Of a stretch of DNA of 64,000 bases, positions 52,185 through 60,792 are shown one piece after another. The notes under the pieces were generated by a model. It worked only from the letters and a program-made list of their open reading frames with translations. It ran no database searches and was not told the origin of the DNA. The translations under genes and the position numbers were made by a program. Position 1 is the first letter of the stretch; every line of letters begins with the position of its first letter. The stretch is from Paenibacillus polymyxa M1 (GTDB lineage Bacteria > Bacillota > Bacilli > Paenibacillales > Paenibacillaceae): the NCBI RefSeq assembly GCF_000237325.1, contig NC_017542.1, positions 3,258,501-3,322,500 of the forward strand, given 5' to 3'.

Positions 52185-53095
52185 TACTTGTTCCCTCCCT
52201 TTTTCGCTTCTGCAGGTTGGCTACTTGTAGACTGTTGATTAGGATTTACATGATCGGTACCCTTCGTTGCGGTAACAGCAAATCCTTGTGCGATACGTTC
52301 AGCGATTGCCTGATAGCCTTGTCCGTTGGGATGAAAATGATCGGATGATAAATAGACCGGCAAATTTTGCTCGAATAAATCGAAAGTTGGAACCAGCGTC
52401 ATGTTACTGTTTTGGTTGGTAATTGCCATGGCAGCCATATTCCATTCAGTTACCACAAGATTACCGGGAATTTTCATTTCCCGCAGATCACTGAATGGAT
52501 TATACAATCCTACATAGACAATTTTAGCATTCGGATTGATTTTCCCTACCTTTGTTAGCACCTTTTGCAGACGTTTGGCTGCATCAGGCAGAGCTTTGCG
52601 CAAACCGCTGAGTGTAGGTGGCTCTTTGCCGGTTTGGGCCGCCTGTGCGCCCTGAAATAAATCATTTCCGCCAATCGAAACTATAATCACATTAGCCTTC
52701 TTCAGTACATAAGACACACCAGGCTCATCCAGCTTGGTTAATAGTCCTTGAGTCGTCAGTCCATTAATCCCTAGATTATTTATGAGCCGAGCTTTATGTC
52801 CTTCCTGATCATTTAACAAAGTCACCGACCGACGCACAAAACCACTTCCGGAGTCATCCCCTGTTCCTTTGGCTAACGAATCGCCAATGGCAGCTACACG
52901 CAACTCTTCCGTCTGAGCAGTAGCCGATGGTGCAGTTTGTGTCTGCGATGAACCGGATTGTACAGGTTGAGTACTTACCAATGGCTCTGGAGCCGTAATA
53001 CTTCGTACTGCTGCAATAAATCCGTACAATAATAGCAGTGTGGCGGCAATGGAAACGGAACCGACAGACCGCCAAATCCATTTTGATGAATTCAC
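52184..53095 (-). CDS. SGNH/GDSL hydrolase, membrane-anchored
   Basis: A 303-residue exported esterase or lipase-like protein. An uncleaved signal anchor (VGSVSIAATLLLLYGFIAAV) and a Ser/Gln/Thr-rich spacer precede the SGNH domain, which has block I AAIGDSLAKGTG (nucleophile Ser), block III GGNDLF and block V DHFHPN (catalytic Asp-His). The start is GTG 53095 after AGGAGGGAAC, with a longer in-frame extension rejected. Substrate unknown; extracellular lipid or polysaccharide acyl groups are possible. It is the first gene of the ABC-2 unit. Confidence 0.87.
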   Translation of the reverse strand: MNSSKWIWRSVGSVSIAATLLLLYGFIAAVRSITAPEPLVSTQPVQSGSSQTQTAPSATAQTEELRVAAIGDSLAKGTGDDSGSGFVRRSVTLLNDQEGHKARLINNLGINGLTTQGLLTKLDEPGVSYVLKKANVIIVSIGGNDLFQGAQAAQTGKEPPTLSGLRKALPDAAKRLQKVLTKVGKINPNAKIVYVGLYNPFSDLREMKIPGNLVVTEWNMAAMAITNQNSNMTLVPTFDLFEQNLPVYLSSDHFHPNGQGYQAIAERIAQGFAVTATKGTDHVNPNQQSTSSQPAEAKKGGNK

Positions 53096-53221
53096 TCGTG
53101 TTCCCTCCTGATAGCTTGGTGAAATAAACATAAAGCTTCTCCTGTCATTTTGCAAATAAACCGTTCTGGTTCAAGCGAAAATCAATGATTACAATCCCAT
53201 ATAATTTTCCATGAACATACT

Positions 53222-53252
53222 AAAAAAGGATGGCAAATTCCCATCCTTTTAT
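53222..53252 (-). terminator. Terminator of the AIM24-family gene
   Basis: AAAAGGATGG and CCATCCTTTT arms around a short loop; the minus strand ends in a T run. Confidence 0.8.
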
Positions 53253-53307
53253 TATACTTTTTGTGCGAATAGCCCTTCCTCTCATCAGCGGGATTAGACG
53301 GAAGGAA

Positions 53308-53988
53308 CTATTTGCTATCAGGGATGAAACTTCTAATCCATTGTCCAAAACTACCCGGATTTCGGCTTTGAATCAGTACTGTGCCTTCACCGCGAAAACG
53401 GCATACAAGGGCTTCCCCACTCGTTACGCTGGACAACCAGCCTTTAGATGCTTTTTCAATTCTATAATCCATATAATCCGGCCACGCCACTAGATGAGCA
53501 TTATCAATAATACGCTCCTCTCCTGGCGCAATATAAATAGGGTGAATGGCTCCATAAGAGGATAGGAATACTGTGCCTCGGCCACTGATTTCTACAATAA
53601 AAAAACCTTCACCGGAGAATAAACCTTTCATCAGGTTTTGCATTTTGGTACTAACCTCAATACCTTCTGTACAGGCCAAAAAACCGTCCTTTTGGACCAA
53701 CAGCCTATACGTGCCATCCAGTTCCACTGCTTGTACATCACCTATGCTTGCGGGGGCTAGCAGTACTTCAGCGGGTCCCCGGGCTGCCCTCAGCTCTTGA
53801 AAAAAGAATTTTTCTCCGCTCAGCATTCTGCCTAAACCACGTAACAGTCCACCGTCTACCGTCCCCTTTATATCTACACTGGAAGACATGGAAACCATCG
53901 CTCCCATTTCCGCTTTAATGGTTTCTCCGGGGCTCAACTGTACCTTGAGCATAGCAAAGGCACCTTCATGCACGATTTCGTAGCTCAT
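53308..53988 (-). CDS. AIM24 / TIGR00266 family protein
   Basis: A 226-residue protein of the AIM24 family, with stacked beta-strands of the double-psi/tryptophan RNA-binding attenuator-like fold. Family signatures are QLSPGETIKAEMGAMVSM, GLGRMLSGEKFFFQE, GEGFFIVEISGRGTVFLSS and NAHLVAWPDYMDY. It has no signal peptide. In yeast Aim24 helps organise mitochondrial membranes; the bacterial role is unknown. RBS AGGTGA precedes ATG 53988. Monocistronic. Confidence 0.9.
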   Translation of the reverse strand: MSYEIVHEGAFAMLKVQLSPGETIKAEMGAMVSMSSSVDIKGTVDGGLLRGLGRMLSGEKFFFQELRAARGPAEVLLAPASIGDVQAVELDGTYRLLVQKDGFLACTEGIEVSTKMQNLMKGLFSGEGFFIVEISGRGTVFLSSYGAIHPIYIAPGEERIIDNAHLVAWPDYMDYRIEKASKGWLSSVTSGEALVCRFRGEGTVLIQSRNPGSFGQWIRSFIPDSK

Positions 53989-54116
53989 TTGTTCACCTAG
54001 CTTTCCAAAAGTAGTCTGTTATCCATTCAGCTTACTGTCATCATACTATAAGCGCGTCCCATATGTCTTTTCTGGGATAGAGAAATGGTTTATGCTTGAA
54101 GAATCATGGGCGACAT

Positions 54117-54150
54117 AAAAAGACCCGCTGAACGTTGTCAGCGGGTCTCT
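54117..54150 (-). terminator. Terminator of the CAP-domain gene
   Basis: GACCCGCTG and CAGCGGGTC arms with a T5 run on the minus strand. Confidence 0.85.
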
Positions 54151-54215
54151 AAATTACGTTTCGTCACTATCTTTTTATAAACAGAAATCACGTTTGAAAC
54201 GTTTTTTCTATCAAC

Positions 54216-54953
54216 TTAGTTACGTGTGAACTCTTGTACCCAATATCCATTGTAGTAAGCCACACCGATTTGTGTATATTCTGCCTTCAAAATATTTTCA
54301 CGATGTCCCTGACTATTCATCCAGGCCTTCATTACTTCTTGTGGTGTTTTTTGTCCCATTGCAATATTCTCACCCGCATACGTATAAGTTACACCGAATT
54401 TTTTCATCATATCAAATGGTGAACCGTAAGTCGGAGATGTATGGGAAAAGTAATTGTTCGTGCTCATGTCCTTCGCCTTCGCTAAGGCTACTTCTGTAAG
54501 CTTCGCATTAGAGGTGAGGGGCTTCAGACCTTTTTGGCTGCGCTCGTTGTTTACAAGCTTTACCACCTCGGCTGCAAATTGAGACTTGCTCAGTTGTGCA
54601 TTAGAATCTGTAGACTGACCTGCACCTGAGTTGGCGTTTTGTGTTTGGGTCTGTTGCTTGGTAACAGTCTTTGAAGCCTTTTGGCTAGCCTGATTCGTCG
54701 TTTGCTTGCCAGAAGAAGGATTTGCTGTATTTGTTTTAGCCTTGTCCTTTTCAGAATAATCCTTAATGACAGTCTTCGTTATTGTTGTCGTCCCGTTGGA
54801 CATATTGACTGTGTATCCGTTATTTTGAAACCATTGTTGTAATTGGGCAGACAAATCGTCAGCTGGTGAAGCTGATGCCGGAACGATGAATCCTGCGGAT
54901 AAAACGGCGCTTAAGCTTCCCATCACCAGTGTTTTTTTCAACATATTCTTCAT
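54216..54953 (-). CDS. Secreted CAP-domain (SCP/YkwD-like) protein
   Basis: A 245-residue protein with a signal peptide (residues 1-29, ending in SASP-type residues), a Thr/Lys/Gln/Asn-rich linker of about 80 residues and a C-terminal CAP domain. The domain shows VNNERSQKGLKPL, the HTSPTYGSPFDMM histidine region, GENIAMG and WMNSQGHRENIL. Bacillus relatives such as YkwD are secreted and of unknown function; some are sporulation-linked. RBS AAGGAGATGA precedes ATG 54953. A promoter and a terminator flank it. Confidence 0.9.
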   Translation of the reverse strand: MKNMLKKTLVMGSLSAVLSAGFIVPASASPADDLSAQLQQWFQNNGYTVNMSNGTTTITKTVIKDYSEKDKAKTNTANPSSGKQTTNQASQKASKTVTKQQTQTQNANSGAGQSTDSNAQLSKSQFAAEVVKLVNNERSQKGLKPLTSNAKLTEVALAKAKDMSTNNYFSHTSPTYGSPFDMMKKFGVTYTYAGENIAMGQKTPQEVMKAWMNSQGHRENILKAEYTQIGVAYYNGYWVQEFTRN

Positions 54954-55027
54954 TTCGTCATCTCCTTGTTGTATAAGTGCCTTGGTGTGAACGTCTCAGG
55001 TTACAACTTTGTAATCTTTACTCTAGC

Positions 55028-55055
55028 AGTATATCATGTTTTATAGCATCATCAA
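55028..55055 (-). promoter_or_regulatory. Promoter of the CAP-domain gene
   Basis: On the minus strand TTGATG (55055-55050) and TATACT (55033-55028) are separated by 16 bases. Confidence 0.6.
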
Positions 55056-55070
55056 TGGTATAAAAGTTGG

Positions 55071-55108
55071 AAAAAAAATAGCCTGCTCGGCAATGGCGAA
55101 CAGGACTA
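55071..55108 (-). terminator. Terminator of the purT-GNAT unit
   Basis: Minus-strand CCTG-TCG and CGA-CAGG arms with small mismatches, followed by AT8. Confidence 0.65.
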
Positions 55109-55157
55109 AGTTAAAAATATTGAGGCTTTAAGTATTAGATTGTTTGTTGCAAGCTGA

Positions 55158-55619
55158 TTATCTAAGCTTTTTGCTGAAACGGTAGCCTTGCTTCTCAAAG
55201 CCGATTCGGTTGTAGAAAGCACGGGCCTCTACTTGTTTGATGCGGTTATTCGCTCCAGTAATGAATAAATGATAGCAGCCTTGCGCACGCCCCCACTCCT
55301 CACCACAAGCAACCAATCGTTTGCCAATGCCTTCGCCGCGATACTCCCCGCTCACGACCAGCATGGTGATTTGTACAGCAGGATCAGGATAGGCCAGGCT
55401 TTGAGCCGTATGCATGCCGATTACTCCGACAACACAACCATCCATTTCTGCAACCATCATATTCGCTTGACTGTCCTCCTGCGCTGTTCCCATAACTTCT
55501 TTCATAACGCCACAAGTCATCGGGTATCCGACTTCTCTAAGTAGTCCAGTTACGGCTTCACAATCGCCAAGCTCTACGGAACGAATTGTCAGTACTGGAA
55601 TCATCACACTGTTAGACAT
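55158..55619 (-). CDS. GNAT-family N-acetyltransferase
   Basis: A 153-residue acetyltransferase. The acetyl-CoA site is in [16 protein letters not shown], and [17 protein letters not shown] is the C-terminal motif B region. The acceptor is unknown. Its ATG 55619 lies inside the purT stop region, with GGAGG within purT, so the genes are translationally coupled. Confidence 0.88.
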   Translation of the reverse strand: MSNSVMIPVLTIRSVELGDCEAVTGLLREVGYPMTCGVMKEVMGTAQEDSQANMMVAEMDGCVVGVIGMHTAQSLAYPDPAVQITMLVVSGEYRGEGIGKRLVACGEEWGRAQGCYHLFITGANNRIKQVEARAFYNRIGFEKQGYRFSKKLR

Positions 55620-56796
55620 GATTTACCTCCACTTTCAGCATATTGGCAGCTTCTTTGGCTGTCTTCCGTGCTGTCTCCACATCTTCTGCAGCGCTAAGCG
55701 CTACAGCCATCCGGCGTCCCGGCTTGGTTTCAGGCTTCCCGAACACTCGCACCTGTGTCCGGGGTAGCAATAGTGCATCATGCAGACCGCTTATTGCGAA
55801 ATCGCGCGTTGCCACTTCTGCCTTCAAGGTAGCTGAAGCTCCTGGTGTAAGCAGCGTGACCGAAGGCACCGGGAATCCGAGAATCGCCCGTACATGAAGC
55901 GCAAATTCAGACAAATCCTGCGTGATCATGGTTACCATACCTGTATCATGCGGACGCGGGGATACTTCACTAAATATGACGCTATCAGCCGTTAAAAACA
56001 GCTCTACGCCAAACAATCCGTAACCCCCCAGTTCATCCGTAATCGTACGGGCAATGTCTTGCGCCTCCGAAAGCTGCTTGTCCGTCATGCCATGAGGCTG
56101 CCAAGATTCGACATAATCCCCATCTTTTTGAATGTGGCCAATCGGTGGGCAAAAAGTCGTGCCTGATTCCGATCTGACGGTCAATAAGGTAATTTCGCTC
56201 TCAAACGGGACAAAAGCTTCAACAATGACACGTGTCGTTTTGGCACGCGCGCCTTCCAGCGCCGTATTCCAGCAGGATTCTGCGTCTTCGAGTGCCCGAC
56301 ATACAGACTGCCCTTTACCTGACGAACTCATTAAGGGTTTGACCACACATGGCGTGCCCAGCTCTTGAACCGCCGACCGTAACTGCTCAAAATGATCTGC
56401 AAAACGGTAGGCGGCAGTCGGAAGCTGTAATTTCTCGGCAGCCAACCTGCGGATACCCTCCCGGTCCATCGTAAGACGGGCGGCCCGGGCCGTTGGTACT
56501 ACGTGAAATCCCTCTTGCTCTAATTCTTCCAAAGCACCCGTAGCAATAGCTTCGATTTCAGGTACAATTATGTCGGGCTGTTCCTTGCGAATTAATGCCT
56601 TCAACGCCTCAGCATCCTGCATATCCAGACAGTGAGAGCGATGAGCCACCTGCATTGCTGGAGCCAGCTCATAGCGATCTACAGCAATACATTCCACGCC
56701 AAGCCGCTGAGCTTCAATAATGACTTCTTTTCCCAATTCGCCGCTACCCAGCAGTAGCATCTTCTTAGCCTTGGCAGAAAAAGGAGCACCCCACAT
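55612..56796 (-). CDS. purT: Formate-dependent phosphoribosylglycinamide formyltransferase
   Basis: PurT formylates GAR using formate and ATP, a folate-independent step of purine synthesis. The 394-residue ATP-grasp protein starts near the nucleotide-binding [20 protein letters not shown]. It has [40 protein letters not shown] and [14 protein letters not shown]. About 12 extra residues precede the usual start. RBS GGGGGAAG precedes ATG 56796. It is away from the pur operon and coupled to a GNAT gene. I saw no convincing purine riboswitch upstream. Confidence 0.95.
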   Translation of the reverse strand: MWGAPFSAKAKKMLLLGSGELGKEVIIEAQRLGVECIAVDRYELAPAMQVAHRSHCLDMQDAEALKALIRKEQPDIIVPEIEAIATGALEELEQEGFHVVPTARAARLTMDREGIRRLAAEKLQLPTAAYRFADHFEQLRSAVQELGTPCVVKPLMSSSGKGQSVCRALEDAESCWNTALEGARAKTTRVIVEAFVPFESEITLLTVRSESGTTFCPPIGHIQKDGDYVESWQPHGMTDKQLSEAQDIARTITDELGGYGLFGVELFLTADSVIFSEVSPRPHDTGMVTMITQDLSEFALHVRAILGFPVPSVTLLTPGASATLKAEVATRDFAISGLHDALLLPRTQVRVFGKPETKPGRRMAVALSAAEDVETARKTAKEAANMLKVEVNHV

Positions 56797-56898
56797 CTTG
56801 AACTCTTCCCCCTCTGACGATATTGCTCTGATCTCTTTTCATCTTTATTTTCAGGGTTTAGCTCCAAGAATGCAATAGTGCTCGGCATTTTAATTTAC

Positions 56899-56916
56899 AA
56901 AAAACGCGATTTTTTG
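56899..56916 (-). terminator. Weak terminator after the ABC exporter operon
   Basis: AAAAAA-TCGCG-TTTTTT forms a small AT-rich hairpin 5-10 bases after the exporter stop, with T residues following. Confidence 0.35.
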
Positions 56917-56925
56917 ATCTTTTTT

Positions 56926-58764
56926 TTACAAAAATCTGAACTGTGCTTCCACCAGCCCCCGATATATTCCATGTTTTTTCATCAATTGTTCATGATTACC
57001 ACTTTCCTGGATTTCCCCATGGTCCAGTACAACGATATGATCAGCATTCCGAATAGTGGACAAACGGTGAGCAACCATAAAAGAAGTTCTGCCTTCCAAT
57101 AGAACCTGAAGAGCCTCCTGAATTTTCAGCTCCGTTTCCGTATCAATGCTAGCTGTGGCCTCATCCAGAATAAGAATTCGCGGATTAGCCAGTAAGGCAC
57201 GAGCAAAGGATAAGAGCTGGCGCTGGCCCATGGACAGCATCCCTCCACGCTCCTCTACCTCTGTTTCATAGCCATCTGGTAAGTGAACAATGAATTCATG
57301 AGCATTGACCGCCTTCGCAGCCGCTTCAATTTCCTCATCCGTTGCATCCAAACGGCCAAATCGGATATTATCGCGTATCGTCCCCGAAAAAATAAATGTA
57401 TCCTGAAGCACGATGCTAATCTGGCTGCGCAAGCTCTCCACCGTGACATCTCGCACATCATAACCATCAATGGTAAGTCGCCCTGACGTAATGTCATAAA
57501 AACGACTGAGCAAATTAATAATTGTACTTTTACCTGATCCGGTATGACCTACAAGCGCTATAGATTGACCCGCCTCGACAGAAAGATTAATACCTTTAAG
57601 CGCCTGACGTCCCTTTTCATATTCAAAAATGACTTTTTCAAATTGAATTTCACCCCGGATAGGCGGTAAGGCTTTTGCTCCCGGTTTGTTTGCAATATTC
57701 GGCTGTTCATCCATGAATTCAAAAATTCTTTCTGAAGAAGCCATCGCAACCAGTAGCTGATTGTACATTTGACCCAGCCGATTGATTGGCTCCCAAAAGT
57801 TCCCTACATAGTTGGCGAATGCAACCAGCAGCCCCACCGTAAGCTGATCTGTCTGAATTAAATGCGCTCCAAACCAGAACAGCACAAGCGTACCTAATCC
57901 TCCGGTAATATCAATAAGTGGGCCAAAGACCTGATTCATAGCAGAAGCCTTATCCCACGATTTTTTACTGGAGCTGTTCATATCGTCGAAATAAGCCATG
58001 TTTTCCTGCTCCTGCGTATACGCTTGTGTCACACGAATTCCCTGAATAGATTCATTCAAATGAGAATTGATACGCGAGTTCTTCATGCGTACTTCTTGCC
58101 AGGCGCGACGGATGCGTACTCGCAGCTTGGTCGAGATCAAAAACATGATCGGAACGGTCACAATCACTGCCAAACCGAGCTTCCAGTTAATAAGCAGCAA
58201 AATAACGATAATTCCGAAAAGCTGTACGCAGTCAATCAGGACATTCACTGCACCATTCGTAAATAAATCCTGTAGCGAGTTAATGTCATTCGTCACACGT
58301 ACTAATACAGAACCCGCCGGTCTTTTATCAAAAAAGTTAAAGGAAAGCTTCTGAATATGCTTGAACAAATCTTCACGCAAATCGTAAATAACCCGCTGAC
58401 CAATAATATTGGTGAATTTAATGCGGTACGTACTGGCTGCCCATTGAATTAAATATAACAAGAGCACGGCACCCGTAATGAGCAACAATAACTTTACGCT
58501 CGGCAGTGCAGGCCATGCGGGAGCAATGGCCTTGTCAATGGCCAGACTGATCAAATATGGAACCGTCAGCTTAGTAATCGTGCCGAGAATCATCATGACC
58601 AGAAGAATCGGCAGAATCTGACGGGCATAAGGTTTCATGTATGCTAGCAAACGTTTGAATTCCTCCCAGTTAAACGGTTTATCAATGACCTCATCATCTT
58701 GATAGACAAAGCGCTCATTGGTCGGCTTCTTTAACGGTTTGGCTTTTTCTACTGGAATATTCAT
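56926..58764 (-). CDS. ABC exporter half-transporter, canonical Walker B subunit (YheH/BmrD-like)
   Basis: The 612-residue protein has an N-terminal cytosolic extension of about 40 residues, six membrane helices and a nucleotide-binding domain. Walker A is GHTGSGKST, Walker B ILILDEATASID with the catalytic Glu, and the H-loop is in VAHRLSTI. The signature reads LSMGQ instead of LSGGQ. It pairs with the upstream half-transporter, which has an intact signature but lacks the catalytic Glu. This matches heterodimeric exporters such as BmrCD or YfiBC for drugs or lipids. ATG 58764 overlaps the upstream stop as ATGA. Confidence 0.92.
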   Translation of the reverse strand: MNIPVEKAKPLKKPTNERFVYQDDEVIDKPFNWEEFKRLLAYMKPYARQILPILLVMMILGTITKLTVPYLISLAIDKAIAPAWPALPSVKLLLLITGAVLLLYLIQWAASTYRIKFTNIIGQRVIYDLREDLFKHIQKLSFNFFDKRPAGSVLVRVTNDINSLQDLFTNGAVNVLIDCVQLFGIIVILLLINWKLGLAVIVTVPIMFLISTKLRVRIRRAWQEVRMKNSRINSHLNESIQGIRVTQAYTQEQENMAYFDDMNSSSKKSWDKASAMNQVFGPLIDITGGLGTLVLFWFGAHLIQTDQLTVGLLVAFANYVGNFWEPINRLGQMYNQLLVAMASSERIFEFMDEQPNIANKPGAKALPPIRGEIQFEKVIFEYEKGRQALKGINLSVEAGQSIALVGHTGSGKSTIINLLSRFYDITSGRLTIDGYDVRDVTVESLRSQISIVLQDTFIFSGTIRDNIRFGRLDATDEEIEAAAKAVNAHEFIVHLPDGYETEVEERGGMLSMGQRQLLSFARALLANPRILILDEATASIDTETELKIQEALQVLLEGRTSFMVAHRLSTIRNADHIVVLDHGEIQESGNHEQLMKKHGIYRGLVEAQFRFL

Positions 58765-60536
58765 GGTCTCACCTGCCCTTCGGATACACCGTCTGGAGCC
58801 TCCGCTATGTAATCGGCGTATTGAATATGATACACATCTTGATATGGACCTGGAGTAGCAATGAGCTGTTCATGTGTTCCACGTTGGACGATTCGTCCTT
58901 CCTCAAGCACTACAATTTCATTGGCATGACGAAGCGAAGAGATTCGATGAGCTATAATAAACGTTGTGCGTCCACGCATAACCTCTTGAAAACCGGACTG
59001 AATTTCATGCTCCGTCTCCATGTCGACCGCACTGGTAGCATCATCCAGCACGAGAATTTTCGGATTTTTGAGTAGTGCGCGCGCGATGGCGATCCGTTGT
59101 TTCTGCCCTCCAGACAGTCCCAATCCACGTTCACCAACAACAGTGTCGTAGCCCAGCGGTAATTCAGTTATGAATTCATGCGCCTGAGCCAGCTTGGAAA
59201 CACGTATGATGTCATCCATACTGACATGACTTAACCCATATGCAATATTGTTGCGTATAGAGGACGAGAACAGAAACGTCTCCTGAAACACAGAAGAAAT
59301 TTGAGCACGTAAATCGCGAATTTTCAAATGACGTATATCCGTCCCATCCAGCTTGATGCTTCCTGCATTCACATTGTAGGCTCGCATGAGTAGTTGAATA
59401 ATGGTCGACTTCCCGGAACCTGTTCCTCCTAAAATCCCAATAACCGATCCCGGTGGCGCATCCAGATTGATGTCAACAACAGCAGGTAGCTTATTTCCGT
59501 AAGCAAAGGTAACATGATCAAACGTCACATGTCCCTTCACCTGATCGGCGTTGAGTGTAAGTGCATCAGCTTCATCGGTTACATCTACAGACTGATTCAG
59601 CAACTCCAAAACCCTTTCACCGGAAGCTTTGGACTGCGTATAGTTATTGATATGAAAGCCAATGCTCCAGATGGGACCGATAATATACCAAATTAAGCTA
59701 AAGAAAGCGACGAGTTCCCCCAAGGTCATTGACTTCTGGATAACTAGATATCCACCCATGCCCAAGAGAAGAACCACACTGACCGAGGCAATCAGTTCCA
59801 TCGCAGGAAAAAATCGACTCCATAAGGAAGCAGCCTGAATTTGGTTACTTTTGTACTGCTCATTACGTACGGAGAATTTTTCCACTTCATAGGATTCGCG
59901 AGCAAAAGATTTAACGGTTCGCACACCTGTAATATTTTCTTGTACCGCTGTCGTCAGGGCGCTGAGAGCAATTCGCATTTCCTGAAAGGTGGGATGAATC
60001 CGAGATTCAAATTTGAATGTGACGAAGAGTAGCAATGGCATGCTGATCATCGTAAAGAGGGTGAGCTGCCAATTAATATACAGCATCATGATAGAGCCGA
60101 ATACGACCATCAGTAGCACATTGAGGAGTTGCGCAAAACCAAACCCGATAAAGTTGCGAATCGCCTCCAAATCACCAGTCAGACGGGACATAAGATCCCC
60201 CGTTTTGGCGGTGTCATAATATCTGAAGGACAGAAATTGCAGCTTTTCGTAACAGGCATTGCGAAGTCGATACGCCAGATAGTTACCCAGCCGTCCACCA
60301 AAAAAACCATGTAAAAATTGCATAAACCCTTTGATGATCACGACTCCCAGTACAGTCAGAGCCAGAACCGGAACTTTCTCGAAGTCACCGGGAATGATAG
60401 CGTTATCAATGAGCCGTTGGAGCAGGTTCGGATACACCAGTCCCAAGGCCGTCGCTATCGCAAGGCATAGAATGGAAAGAAATAGATAATGTCTCCTCTC
60501 ACGAAAAAAAACTTGCAGTTGCCTGAGCACTTCCAT
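58761..60536 (-). CDS. ABC exporter half-transporter, degenerate-site subunit (YheI/BmrC-like)
   Basis: The 591-residue protein has six membrane helices and an ATPase domain with Walker A GGTGSGKST, Q-loop FQETFLFSS, signature LSGGQ and Walker B ILVLDDATSAVD. The residue after Walker B is Asp instead of the catalytic Glu. It probably forms a heterodimer with the downstream protein, with one working ATP site. The start is ATG 60536 after GGAGGG; a 37-residue in-frame extension has no site. It is the first gene of the operon, and no BmrB-like leader ORF was recognised ahead of it. Confidence 0.92.
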   Translation of the reverse strand: MEVLRQLQVFFRERRHYLFLSILCLAIATALGLVYPNLLQRLIDNAIIPGDFEKVPVLALTVLGVVIIKGFMQFLHGFFGGRLGNYLAYRLRNACYEKLQFLSFRYYDTAKTGDLMSRLTGDLEAIRNFIGFGFAQLLNVLLMVVFGSIMMLYINWQLTLFTMISMPLLLFVTFKFESRIHPTFQEMRIALSALTTAVQENITGVRTVKSFARESYEVEKFSVRNEQYKSNQIQAASLWSRFFPAMELIASVSVVLLLGMGGYLVIQKSMTLGELVAFFSLIWYIIGPIWSIGFHINNYTQSKASGERVLELLNQSVDVTDEADALTLNADQVKGHVTFDHVTFAYGNKLPAVVDINLDAPPGSVIGILGGTGSGKSTIIQLLMRAYNVNAGSIKLDGTDIRHLKIRDLRAQISSVFQETFLFSSSIRNNIAYGLSHVSMDDIIRVSKLAQAHEFITELPLGYDTVVGERGLGLSGGQKQRIAIARALLKNPKILVLDDATSAVDMETEHEIQSGFQEVMRGRTTFIIAHRISSLRHANEIVVLEEGRIVQRGTHEQLIATPGPYQDVYHIQYADYIAEAPDGVSEGQVRP

Positions 60537-60732
60537 GTCAAGTCCCTCCATTAGTTGCACGACGTTGTTATATGGCTTAGTGAAGTTTACCATCCGTGTT
60601 CCAAGGCGGCAAAGAGGATAACGGGCCGTTTTCAGGCAGGTTCGCAATTGGTAGGTGATTAGACAAATTAAATCGCTTTCTTATCATTGAATATGGCTAT
60701 TTCCTCAGTTTTCCTTTCTTTTTGAAGTATGC

Positions 60733-60772
60733 TTAAAACACCGGATTGTCCCACAACCCGGTGTCTTGATCT
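60733..60772 (-). terminator. Terminator of the dynamin-family gene
   Basis: Minus-strand ACACCGG and CCGGTGT arms with TTGT/ACAA inner pairing and a T4 run. Confidence 0.8.
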
Positions 60773-60792
60773 TAATGCAATCATGAACATAT

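Noticed and set aside
60537-60792. Possible BmrB-like leader peptide before the ABC exporter
   Set aside because: The only frame is in frame with and continuous into the exporter gene, and no attenuator hairpin pair was found.
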